From positions 744,001 through 808,000 of the forward strand of contig NZ_CP156989.1 in assembly GCF_039880525.1 (NCBI RefSeq): a stretch of 64,000 bases of DNA. The letters are read 5' to 3'. The notes beneath the pieces were generated by a model. The model saw only the letters and a list, made by a program, of their open reading frames with translations. It ran no database searches and was not told the DNA's origin. The DNA is from Agrococcus sp. ProA11 (lineage in GTDB: Bacteria; Actinomycetota; Actinomycetes; Actinomycetales; Microbacteriaceae). This document shows, piece after piece, positions 56,298 through 63,532 of this stretch (its first letter is position 1; every line of letters begins with the position of its first letter). Made by a program: the position numbers and the translations under genes.

Positions 56298-57412
56298 CCG
56301 TGGCCGACCGCGATATCGCAGAGACCACCCGCAAGACCCGCGTCGCGCTGCTGTTCGGCGGGCGCTCCAGCGAGCACACCATCTCGTGCGCCACAGCCGG
56401 CAGCGTGCTCGAGCACATCGACCGAGACCGCTACGAGGTCGTGCCGATCGGCATCACCCGTGACGGCCGGCTCGTGCTGCAGCCCGACGACCCGGCGCCG
56501 CTCGCGCTCGAGCTGGTGCCAGAGGTCACCGGGGGAGACAGCGTGCGGCTGCCCGAGTCGGCCTCGTCCCGCGAGATGACGGTGACGGATGCCGCGGGTG
56601 TCGTCACGGCGCTCGGTGACGTCGACATCCTGTTCCCGATCCTGCACGGCCGGTTCGGCGAGGACGGCACGGTGCAGGGCCTGCTCGACCTGGTCGACGT
56701 GCCCTACGTCGGCAACGGCGTGCTGGCGAGCGCGGTCGCCATGGACAAGCACTTCGCCAAGACCGTCATCGAGCACTCCGGCATCCGGGTGGCGCCGTGG
56801 ATCACGGTCTCGCGGCAGGACTGGGCCGCGGACCGGGACGCGGTGCGCGCGCGGCTCGGCGACTTCCCGATGCCGGTCTTCGTCAAGCCCGCCCGCGCGG
56901 GCTCCTCGGTCGGCGTGAGCCGCGTCGACTCGCTGCTCGACTTCGACCGCGCCATGGATCTGGCGCTCGCGGAGGACACCCGGGCGCTGGTCGAGGCGGG
57001 CGTCGACGGGCGCGAGATCGAGGTGGGCGTGCTCGGCGGCCACCACGGCATGCGCGCCCGCGCATCGCTGCCGGGCGAGATCGTGCTCGACGAGGGCACC
57101 TTCTACGACTTCGACGCCAAGTACCGCGGGCTCGCAACCGCCCGCACTGAGTGCCCCGCCGATCTCGACGACGCGACCATCCAGGCGCTGCAGCAGGCCG
57201 CCATCCACGCCTTCGAAGCCATCGACGGCTCGGGCCTCGCGCGCGTCGACTTCTTCGTCTCGCCCGAGCACGGCATCGTGCTCAACGAGATCAACACGAT
57301 GCCCGGCTTCACGTCGATCTCGATGTTCCCGGTCGTCTGGCAGGCGTCCGGCATCGACTACCGCGATCTCATCACCGAGCTGATCGAGCTCGGTCTGCAG
57401 GTGGAGCGGTAG
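56294..57412 (+). CDS. ddl: D-alanine--D-alanine ligase
   Basis: A 372-residue ATP-grasp ligase making D-Ala-D-Ala for peptidoglycan. N-domain LLFGGRSSEHTISCATAGSV; ATP-binding VFVKPARAGSSVGVSRVD; metal and substrate residues in VLNEINTMPGFTSISMFP. The start is GTG 56294 or GTG 56300, both within reach of GAGGAG. It ends the leuC-to-ddl unit that couples amino acid, murein and lipid precursor genes. The stop TAG at 57410 directly precedes the DUF488 gene. Confidence 0.95.
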   Translation: MTVADRDIAETTRKTRVALLFGGRSSEHTISCATAGSVLEHIDRDRYEVVPIGITRDGRLVLQPDDPAPLALELVPEVTGGDSVRLPESASSREMTVTDAAGVVTALGDVDILFPILHGRFGEDGTVQGLLDLVDVPYVGNGVLASAVAMDKHFAKTVIEHSGIRVAPWITVSRQDWAADRDAVRARLGDFPMPVFVKPARAGSSVGVSRVDSLLDFDRAMDLALAEDTRALVEAGVDGREIEVGVLGGHHGMRARASLPGEIVLDEGTFYDFDAKYRGLATARTECPADLDDATIQALQQAAIHAFEAIDGSGLARVDFFVSPEHGIVLNEINTMPGFTSISMFPVVWQASGIDYRDLITELIELGLQVER

Positions 57413-57414
57413 CG

Positions 57415-57957
57415 ATCGAGCTGCTCACCTTCGGTCACGGTCGTCTCGACGGCGAGGGGCTGCGTGCGCTGCTGACGAGCGCCGGCGTGGAGCTGGTGGT
57501 CGACATCCGCCGCTTTCCGGGCAGCCGCAGCAATCCGGCGGCGTCGCGCGACGCGATCGAGGGCGAGCTGGCAGCCGGCGGCATCGACTGGCGCTGGGAG
57601 GAGCGGCTGGGCGGTCGCCGGCGGCTCACGAAGGATGAGGACGCTGCCTCACCCGATGACTGGTGGCGCGTCGCGGCCTTCCGCGCCTACGCGGCGTGGA
57701 CGCGCTCGCCCGAGTTCGCCGACGGCCTCGCGTCGGTGCTCGCGGATGCGTCGGGGCGACGCACCGCCATCATGTGCTCGGAGGCGGTGTGGTGGCGCTG
57801 CCACCGCAGGGTCGTCGCCGACGTCGCCGTCGCGGCCCACGGCGCCGACGTGCTGCACCTGATGCACGACGGCAGCCTGCGCCCGCATCCGCTCAGCGAG
57901 ACGGCGTCCGCGACCGACGGCGCGATGCACTGGCCCGCCGCGCCCGACTCCGACTGA
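57415..57957 (+). CDS. DUF488 family protein with no canonical start codon
   Basis: About 180 residues of DUF488 sequence: IELLTFGHGRLDGEGLRALL, then VELVVDIRRFPGSRSNP, WWRVAAFRAYA and the conserved MCSEAVWWRCHRRVVADV near the C-terminus. The family's N-terminus normally begins a few residues before ELLTFGH, where the codons are GTA GCG ATC GAG CTG. No ATG, GTG or TTG is near: the nearest in-frame one is deep inside ddl. Initiation at ATC 57415 or CTG 57421, coupled to the ddl stop, or an error of the sequence are the choices. The family's function is unknown. Confidence 0.7.
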   Translation: MELLTFGHGRLDGEGLRALLTSAGVELVVDIRRFPGSRSNPAASRDAIEGELAAGGIDWRWEERLGGRRRLTKDEDAASPDDWWRVAAFRAYAAWTRSPEFADGLASVLADASGRRTAIMCSEAVWWRCHRRVVADVAVAAHGADVLHLMHDGSLRPHPLSETASATDGAMHWPAAPDSD

Positions 57958-57988
57958 CACTGCGGGCGCGCTGGCCGGGCGCACCCCG

Positions 57989-58774
57989 TCAGGCAGGCAG
58001 GAGCCAGTCGTGCACCTCGCCCGCGAGCCACGCGCGCATGGTCGCGTTCCACCGATCGACGTCTTCGACGTTCCAGACATGATGCATGCCGGGGGCGATG
58101 CGCGTCGATGCCGTGGGCACGGTCCGTCGCAGCGACTCGAGCGACCGGCGCATGACGGCGGGCTCCTTCTCTCCGGCGACCAGCAGCATCCGTCCGGGAT
58201 ACGCCGCGATGCCGCTCGGCATCCCACCCGCGTAGACATCGGTCAGCATGGCGCGCGCGGTGTCGCGACGCACGGAGACGCCGTGATCGATGTACGGCTC
58301 GTGCGAGTCCGGCGGGAGCCCGAAGGCAACGGCCTGCGCCTTCCAGAACCAGCGCCGGTGCCAGAGCGCGAGCTGCAGCGCAGAAGTCGCTCGCGCGACG
58401 CCGCCCACGCGCTCGACGGCGGCGCCGCTCGCGAGCACCGACGCCACGAGCGCCGGGTGGCGGGCCGCCAGATGCAGCGCGAGCACGCCACCGAGCGAGA
58501 GCCCGACCACGTCGACCGGTCGGTCGCCGGCAAGCGAGCGGATGCGCGCGGCCATGTCGTCGGCCGCGGCAGCCAGCCCCGGCCAGGTCTCGTCGGTTCG
58601 CGCACCGAAGCCGGGCAGGTGCGGGGTGATGGCGAGTCGGTCAGCGAGCGCCGGCAGCTGCGGCTCCCACATCCAATTGGCGACGTTGCCCCCGTGCAGC
58701 AGCACCACCGGACGATGGTCGGGAGAGGAGCCGTCGGCGGCCGGATGCACTTCGGGGAATGACGATGCGCTCAT
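57989..58774 (-). CDS. Alpha/beta hydrolase
   Basis: A 261-residue alpha/beta-hydrolase. Oxyanion segment VVLLHGGNVANWMWEPQ; nucleophile elbow VVGLSLGGVLALHLA (Ser about 111); later acid residue around LLVAGEKEPAVM; and catalytic His in IAPGMHHVWNVED. No signal peptide. It is convergent with the DUF488 gene and monocistronic. Such proteins are esterases or lactonases with no predictable substrate. Confidence 0.85.
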   Translation of the reverse strand: MSASSFPEVHPAADGSSPDHRPVVLLHGGNVANWMWEPQLPALADRLAITPHLPGFGARTDETWPGLAAAADDMAARIRSLAGDRPVDVVGLSLGGVLALHLAARHPALVASVLASGAAVERVGGVARATSALQLALWHRRWFWKAQAVAFGLPPDSHEPYIDHGVSVRRDTARAMLTDVYAGGMPSGIAAYPGRMLLVAGEKEPAVMRRSLESLRRTVPTASTRIAPGMHHVWNVEDVDRWNATMRAWLAGEVHDWLLPA

Positions 58775-58821
58775 CCGGGGCAGCGCCTCGGCCTCGTCGG
58801 GCTTGCCAGCATCCTCTCGGC

Positions 58822-59019
58822 CTACGGAGTATGCCTATCGGCGGCGGCCGCATTCGGGTCCCAGCCCTCTGCCGGGTTCTCCTTGGGATCCTCGCCGACC
58901 GTGGGCTGCTGCACGTGATGCCCGCCGTGGCCGCCGCCGGTGATCACGCTGGCCTCCTGCGCCGCACTGTGGTGCCGATGCGTCGCTTGCGGCTCGTGGC
59001 TGCGCTCTTCGTGGCTCAT
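58822..59019 (-). CDS. Small His-rich hypothetical protein
   Basis: A 65-residue polar protein starting MSHEERSHEPQATHRHHS, with eight or more histidines and a GGGHGGHH run, ending in DRHTP. It is preceded by a strong ribosome site (GAAGGAGG, eight bases from the ATG), which supports expression. No domain is recognised and it should be disordered. With the acidic proteins at 59269 and 61097 it forms a set of three small hydrophilic proteins. Confidence 0.6.
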   Translation of the reverse strand: MSHEERSHEPQATHRHHSAAQEASVITGGGHGGHHVQQPTVGEDPKENPAEGWDPNAAAADRHTP

Positions 59020-59162
59020 CGCCCTGCCTCCTTCGGCACGGCCTCGTCGTCGTGCCTGCTGCGACCGTATCGCCGCAAGCGCCGCCGCGCCATGGCCCCC
59101 TCGGCGTCCGCCACCCGCCCGCGCCCGGGCCGCCCCGGCCCGCCCCGCCCCGGTCCGGGCGG

Positions 59163-59218
59163 CGCGTGTCAGCTTGTTGCAGTGCTCGGCGCCGTTTCGA
59201 GCAACAAGCTGACACGCG
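59163..59218. repeat. Long perfect inverted repeat in an intergenic gap
   Basis: An 18-base arm starting CGCGTGTCAGCTTGTTGC (59163-59180) is repeated as its exact complement at 59201-59218 around a 20-base loop containing GGCGCC. The repeat lies between the small genes at 58822 and 59269. The surrounding sequence of 59020-59160 and 59219-59268 is very GC-rich with no coding signal. It may be a repetitive palindromic element. Confidence 0.85.
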
Positions 59219-59268
59219 TCGCGCCCGCCGCGCGGGCGGGCGGGGCGCGGGGCGGCGGGTGGGGCGCG

Positions 59269-59451
59269 CTAGGCCGAGTCTGCGGCCGGCTCCTGCGCGG
59301 CGTCGGCGTCGGCGTCGTCGGCGGGAACCGTCGCCTCGTCGGCTTCCGGCTCGCCGGTGAGCGCCTCGGCCTCGGTCGAGTCGCCGTAGCCGCCCACCGG
59401 CTCGTCCTGACCCGCGTCGCTGTGCCCCTGCTGCTGGTGCTGATCGCTCAT
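59269..59451 (-). CDS. Small acidic hypothetical protein
   Basis: A 60-residue disordered protein starting MSDQHQQQGHSDAGQDEP, then rich in A, E and D with no basic residue at all. The ribosome site GACGAGGAGG is placed seven to nine bases from the ATG. No family is recognised. Similar strongly acidic small proteins in Actinobacteria are often stress-induced, but no evidence for that is in the sequence. Confidence 0.55.
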   Translation of the reverse strand: MSDQHQQQGHSDAGQDEPVGGYGDSTEAEALTGEPEADEATVPADDADADAAQEPAADSA

Positions 59452-59578
59452 GGCATTGCCTCCTCGTCAGCGGCCCGATCGCCGCGCTCGCCGACGCTAC
59501 GCCCGCACCCTGAGCAGCCGGTGCACGTCGGGCAGGCCGTGGCCGCGCGGGCGGCGACCGGCGTCGGCGGCAGCGCGC

Positions 59579-60643
59579 TCAGACGCCGACGGACTGGTGC
59601 GCGCGAGCAGCATCGATGCGCGCGTAGGCGAGCGCCTCCGCAGCCTCGAGCGTGGTGGTGCCCTGGTCGCGCGCGCTCGAGAGCACGTCGCGCAGCGTGT
59701 CACCGATCTGTGTGAGGCGCTCGGCGATCGCGGGCCACTCCATGCCGTGGGCCATGCCCTCGAGGTGGATGACGCCGCCCGCGTTCACAACGAAGTCGGG
59801 CGCGTAGACGATGCCGCGATGCTGCAGGCGCGCGGCGCCCGAGCGGTCGGCGAGCGGATTGTTCGCGGGTCCGACGACGGCGTGCACCGGCAGGGCGTCG
59901 ATCGCATCGTCGGTGAGGATGCCGCCCAGGCCCGCGGGCACGAAGACGTCGGCCTCCGTGGTGAGGGCGCGCTCCGGCGAGATCCAGCGAGCGCCGAGCT
60001 CGCTGGCGAGCTGCTGCTTCCGGTCGTCGATGTCCGTGACGATCAGGCGCGCTCCCTCGCACGCCAGCATGCGCGCCAGTCGACCGCCCACCTGCCCGAG
60101 ACCCGAGATCACGAACGATCGGCCCTCGATGCGCTCGGAGCCGAAGGCAGCCTCGAGGGTCGGAGCGATCGACGAGTAGACGCCGAGCGCGGTGGCCCCG
60201 GCGGGCTCGCCCGCGCCGCCCCGCTCCGCGGGCAGCCCGACGACGTGGGCCGTACGCTCGCGCACGACCACCATGTCGTCCTCGGTCGTGCCGACATCCT
60301 CCGCGGTGCGGTAGCGACCGTCCAGCACCTCGATCAGGTCGCCGAGGTCGAGCAGCGCCGCCCGGCGGCGCGCGCTGTCGATCGGCTCACCCATAGGAAC
60401 CGCGATCACCGACTTGCCGCCGCCCGCATCCAGGCCCGCGGCCGCGTTCTTGAGCGTCATCGCGGCGGAGAGCCGCAACGCATCCGCCTGCCCGTCGGCC
60501 CACGTCGGGTACGTCCACATTCGACAGCCGCCCAGTGCCGGGCCGAGTGCGCTGGAATGCAGTGCGACGGTGATGACGAGCCCGCTGCGGGCGCCCTGCG
60601 ATGTCAGGACGCGCTCGTGCGAGAACTCAGGGATGGCGCTCAT
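59579..60643 (-). CDS. Glu/Leu/Phe/Val dehydrogenase family protein
   Basis: A 354-residue NAD-dependent amino acid dehydrogenase, probably of the leucine/valine type by length. Dimerisation and glycine-rich part: LGGCRMWTYPTWADGQADAL (in full family form), then SAAMTLKNAAAGLDAGGGKS with the catalytic lysine. Rossmann part VISGLGQVGGRLARML; VGPANNPLAD and YAPDFVVNAGGVIHLEG fit valine/leucine dehydrogenases. It would deaminate branched-chain amino acids to 2-oxo acids, opposite to IlvE. Start ATG 60643 follows GAGGAG. It is likely monocistronic. Confidence 0.9.
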   Translation of the reverse strand: MSAIPEFSHERVLTSQGARSGLVITVALHSSALGPALGGCRMWTYPTWADGQADALRLSAAMTLKNAAAGLDAGGGKSVIAVPMGEPIDSARRRAALLDLGDLIEVLDGRYRTAEDVGTTEDDMVVVRERTAHVVGLPAERGGAGEPAGATALGVYSSIAPTLEAAFGSERIEGRSFVISGLGQVGGRLARMLACEGARLIVTDIDDRKQQLASELGARWISPERALTTEADVFVPAGLGGILTDDAIDALPVHAVVGPANNPLADRSGAARLQHRGIVYAPDFVVNAGGVIHLEGMAHGMEWPAIAERLTQIGDTLRDVLSSARDQGTTTLEAAEALAYARIDAARAHQSVGV

Positions 60644-60758
60644 GGTGCTCTCCTCGTTGAGTGCTGCTGCCGCGGATCGCGCGGCTCCCACGATCTTGGA
60701 TCGGATGCGCGGTGCGCGCAAGCGATCGCTCGCCGGTTGCGCGCCGTGCGCAGTGCAC

Positions 60759-60777
60759 GCCCCGAACGCTCCGGGGC
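60759..60777 (-). terminator. Possible terminator after the acylphosphatase gene
   Basis: GCCCCG, seven bases, CGGGGC within the 172-base gap downstream of acyP on the minus strand. The stem has six pairs only and lacks a U-run. Confidence 0.4.
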
Positions 60778-60815
60778 AGTGCGCAGCTCGACCGCTCGGC
60801 GCGTGCCGGTCCGTG

Positions 60816-61061
60816 TCAGGCGACGCGGAACGCCGCGTCGCCGCGCGGCTCGACCTCTTCGGACTCGACGCGGTCGACGCGGGCCGTCGCCGGGCCATGC
60901 TCGAGCCAGCGCGCCATGGCCTGCACCGCATCCCTGGTGCCCTCGGCCTCGACCTCGACGGTGCGGTCGAAGCGGTTGCGGGCGCTGCCGACCACGCCGA
61001 GCCGCCTGGCCTCGGCGGAGGCGGCCATGCGGAACCCCACGCCCTGCACGCTGCCGTGCAC
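60816..61061 (-). CDS. acyP: Acylphosphatase
   Basis: An acylphosphatase hydrolysing acyl phosphates. The signature GSVQGVGFRMAASAEARRLG (residues 3-22 from the GTG) holds the catalytic arginine, and VGSARNRFDRTVEVEAEG includes the catalytic asparagine. The family's first strand lies before the GTG: upstream in frame are codons reading RIRRRFVVHG, without ATG, GTG or TTG before a CTG at 61100 that overlaps the stop of the upstream small gene (CTGA). The true start may therefore be CTG 61100; with GTG 61061 the protein has 81 residues but would lack half of strand 1. Confidence 0.85.
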   Translation of the reverse strand: MHGSVQGVGFRMAASAEARRLGVVGSARNRFDRTVEVEAEGTRDAVQAMARWLEHGPATARVDRVESEEVEPRGDAAFRVA

Positions 61062-61096
61062 GACGAAGCGGCGGCGGATGCGCTCTGGTGCGCTGG

Positions 61097-61384
61097 TCAG
61101 TGTGAGACCTCGCCGTCCTCCGGCTCGCGCTCCTGGACCTGCTGCGCCGCGGGGTCCTCGCCCTCGGTGTCGCCGCGCTGCCAGTGCTCCGGCAGGTCGG
61201 CGTTGGGCGTGCCGTCGCCGTGCACGGGGGCGCCCGTCTTCGGGTCGTGCGCGGCGCTCTCGTGGCCCTCATCGGGCGGGAACTCGTTGTCGCGGGTGGC
61301 GAACGAGCTGGCCGATCCGCTGTCTGCGGGGGCCTGGTGCTCGCTCGGGTCGTATGCCGGATCGGTGTGCTGCGCTGCGGCCAT
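61097..61384 (-). CDS. Small acidic hypothetical protein upstream of acyP
   Basis: A 95-residue polar, disordered protein starting MAAAQHTDPAYDPSEHQ and ending EPEDGEVSH. It is rich in E, D, H, P and Q with no hydrophobic stretch. The ribosome site is weak (AGAGGG, nine bases from the ATG). Its stop overlaps the possible CTG start of acyP, so the two are probably cotranscribed and coupled. No family recognised. Confidence 0.55.
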   Translation of the reverse strand: MAAAQHTDPAYDPSEHQAPADSGSASSFATRDNEFPPDEGHESAAHDPKTGAPVHGDGTPNADLPEHWQRGDTEGEDPAAQQVQEREPEDGEVSH

Positions 61385-61521
61385 TGTCGTCGCCCTCTCT
61401 GGGATGCCGAGGGCGGGATGCCGCTCGGGAGGTGCTCGCGACGCTACGCGGGCACGCGGCACGCTACAAGGCCCGCCTGAGACCTGTCCGGGCTGCGGCG
61501 GGCTGCGCCCGGGGTCGCCGG

Positions 61522-61527
61522 TAGGCT
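61522..61527 (+). promoter_or_regulatory. -10 element before ychF
   Basis: TAGGCT ends eight bases before the GTG at 61536; no ribosome site is present, so a leaderless or near-leaderless transcript is likely. Confidence 0.5.
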
Positions 61528-61535
61528 CATCTGTC

Positions 61536-62609
61536 GTGGCACTCACGATCGGCATCGTCGGACTCCCCAATGTGGGCAAGTCGACCCTCTTCAACGCTCT
61601 CACCAAGAACACCGTGCTCGCGGCGAACTACCCGTTCGCAACGATCGAGCCCAACATCGGGGTGGTCGAGCTGCCGGATGAGCGGCTCACGCGGCTCGCC
61701 GAGATCCACGGCTCGCAGCGCATCCTGCCCGCCGCGCTGTCGTTCGTCGACATCGCCGGCATCGTCAAGGGCGCGAGCGAGGGCGAGGGGCTCGGCAACA
61801 AGTTCCTCGCGAACATCCGCGAGGCCGACGCGATCGCGCAGGTCGTGCGCGGCTTCGACGACAGCGACGTCGTGCACGTGGACGGCGCGGTGGATCCGGC
61901 CTCCGACATGGAGACGATCAACACCGAGCTGATGCTCGCCGACATGCAGACGCTCGAGAAGGCGATCCCGCGGCTCGAGAAGGAGCTGAAGGGCAAGAAG
62001 ATCGAGCCCGGCGTGCTTGCGGCAGCGGTGGAGGCGAACGAGATCCTGAACTCCGGCCGCACGCTCTCGCAGGCCGGCTTCGACACGACGCCGATCAGGG
62101 AGCTCGGGCTGCTCACGGCCAAGCCGGTGCTGTTCGTCTTCAACGTCGACGAGGCGGTGCTCTCGGATGCCGACCGGAAGGCCGAGCTCGCCGCGCTGGT
62201 TGCGCCGGCGAAGGCGGTCTTCCTGGATGCGCAGGTGGAGTCGGAGCTCGTCGACCTCGACCCCGCTGAGGCGCTCGAGCTGCTGCAGTCGCTCGGCCAG
62301 GAGGAGTCCGGCCTCGACCAGCTCGCCCGCATCGGCTTCGAGACGCTCGGCCTGCAGACCTACCTCACGGCAGGCCCGAAGGAGTCGCGCGCCTGGACGA
62401 TCCGCAAGGGCTGGACGGCCCCGCAGGCCGCCGGCGTCATCCACACCGACTTCGAGCGCGGCTTCATCAAGGCTGAGGTCGTCTCCTTCGAGGATCTGGA
62501 CGCGCACGGCTCGATGGCCGAGGCGAAGGCCGCAGGACGGGTGCGCATCGAGGGCAAGGACTACGTGATGGCCGACGGTGACGTGGTGGAGTTCCGCTTC
62601 AACGTCTAG
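61536..62609 (+). CDS. ychF: Redox-regulated ATPase YchF (Obg family)
   Basis: A 357-residue Obg-like NTPase. G1 [13 protein letters not shown], switch region [15 protein letters not shown]3 [19 protein letters not shown]4 in the atypical form FNVDE that gives ATP preference. A coiled-coil arm occupies residues about 130-190, and the C-terminal TGS domain has [20 protein letters not shown]. The protein binds ribosomes and takes part in stress and redox control. GTG start supported by the -10 element. Confidence 0.95.
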   Translation: MALTIGIVGLPNVGKSTLFNALTKNTVLAANYPFATIEPNIGVVELPDERLTRLAEIHGSQRILPAALSFVDIAGIVKGASEGEGLGNKFLANIREADAIAQVVRGFDDSDVVHVDGAVDPASDMETINTELMLADMQTLEKAIPRLEKELKGKKIEPGVLAAAVEANEILNSGRTLSQAGFDTTPIRELGLLTAKPVLFVFNVDEAVLSDADRKAELAALVAPAKAVFLDAQVESELVDLDPAEALELLQSLGQEESGLDQLARIGFETLGLQTYLTAGPKESRAWTIRKGWTAPQAAGVIHTDFERGFIKAEVVSFEDLDAHGSMAEAKAAGRVRIEGKDYVMADGDVVEFRFNV

Positions 62610-62619
62610 CGTTTGCGAC

Positions 62620-62769
62620 GTGCCTCATTCGATCCTGGTCGATCGCCTGGAGCGGTTGGTCGGCGACCCTCGTGGGCAGCACGGCGTTCCGGTCAACCCG
62701 CAGCGACGTCTCTGCTCCATCTGGAGAGAGGGAGGTGCGGAGGATGTCGAGCTCGTCGACTGTCAGTGA
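62620..62769 (+). CDS. Possible small hypothetical protein after ychF
   Basis: A 49-residue frame with GTG start, reading PHSILVDRLERLVGDPRGQH, with two Cys later. There is no ribosome site. Base use is less GC-rich than the neighbours. Could be a remnant of a longer gene or not coding. Confidence 0.22.
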   Translation: MPHSILVDRLERLVGDPRGQHGVPVNPQRRLCSIWREGGAEDVELVDCQ

Positions 62770-62805
62770 GAACGACCGGATCGAGCGGTTCGATGGGGAA
62801 GAGGA

Positions 62806-62862
62806 ATGACGGCAGATCTGCGCGAGATGGTCGCAGCGAATGCGCCGCTGGCGGCCGCGTGA
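62806..62862 (+). CDS. 18-residue reading frame coupled to the P-loop kinase gene
   Basis: ATG 62806 follows GAAGAGG by a few bases and reads MTADLREMVAANAPLAAA; its stop overlaps the GTG of the following kinase (GTGA). The good ribosome site and coupling suggest a leader peptide that delivers ribosomes to the downstream gene, which itself lacks a ribosome site. Confidence 0.4.
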   Translation: MTADLREMVAANAPLAAA

Positions 62863-63380
62863 CCGGTCGCCTCATCGTGCTCTCCGGCCTCCCGGGGGTT
62901 GGAAAGACGACTATCGCCGAGCTCGTCGCCGCACGCACAGGGTCGGTCCACCTTTCCATCGACGCGGTCGAGGAGTCGATCCTTGCCTGCGGTCTACCGC
63001 CAGGATGGCGAGTCGGCGTTGCTGCGTACGAAGCGACGCGTGCGATGGCAGAGCAGAATCTGCGGCTCGGACGCAATGTCGTCGTCGATGCTGTCAACGA
63101 CAGCGAGGAGGCTCGGCAGACTTGGCGCACTGCGGGCTCGCGCACAGGCGCACAGGTCGACTTCGTGCACCTCGTGGTCTCCGATGCGCAGGAGCATGAG
63201 CGAAGGCTCGGCGAAAGAGATCGCGGTCTCGCCCACGTCGGTGAGCCGGCGTGGTCGGACGTGCTGCGCCGGCGAGCTGACTACGCCGCGTGGTCCGATG
63301 AGGTCTTGGAGTTCGACACTGCAGCGCAGACGGCCTACGAAGTTGCAGCCGAGCTCACCGCGCGCCTTAGCTCGGCATGA
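62859..63380 (+). CDS. P-loop NTPase, predicted small-molecule kinase (zeta-toxin-like AAA family)
   Basis: A 173-residue protein. Walker A LIVLSGLPGVGKTTIAELVA begins at residue 4; SIDAVEESILACGL follows as the second kinase motif, and NVVVDAVNDSEEARQTW as Walker B-like strand and helix. A lid with two basic residues is around ERRLGERDRG. The size and motif pattern are those of AAA-type predicted kinases (COG0645-like). Base composition is clearly lower in GC than around it, so recent transfer is possible. Substrate unknown. Confidence 0.75.
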   Translation: MTGRLIVLSGLPGVGKTTIAELVAARTGSVHLSIDAVEESILACGLPPGWRVGVAAYEATRAMAEQNLRLGRNVVVDAVNDSEEARQTWRTAGSRTGAQVDFVHLVVSDAQEHERRLGERDRGLAHVGEPAWSDVLRRRADYAAWSDEVLEFDTAAQTAYEVAAELTARLSSA

Positions 63381-63532
63381 GACGACGTTGTCGCTCATGG
63401 TCCCCACGGAGGAGGGTGGCGCTCCGCTGCAACGTCTAGCGCTCGGCGCGGTCCACGCGCCGAAGAGACCGGGCCGGTGAACCTGGGGATCGACCGATAG
63501 ACAGGGCCCGCCCGCGGTGCAGAATTGCCCGT

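Noticed and set aside
59020-59360. GC-rich plus-strand frame between small genes as a coding region
   Set aside because: It consists of low-complexity Arg/Pro/Ala sequence across the inverted repeat and has no start signal or family match.
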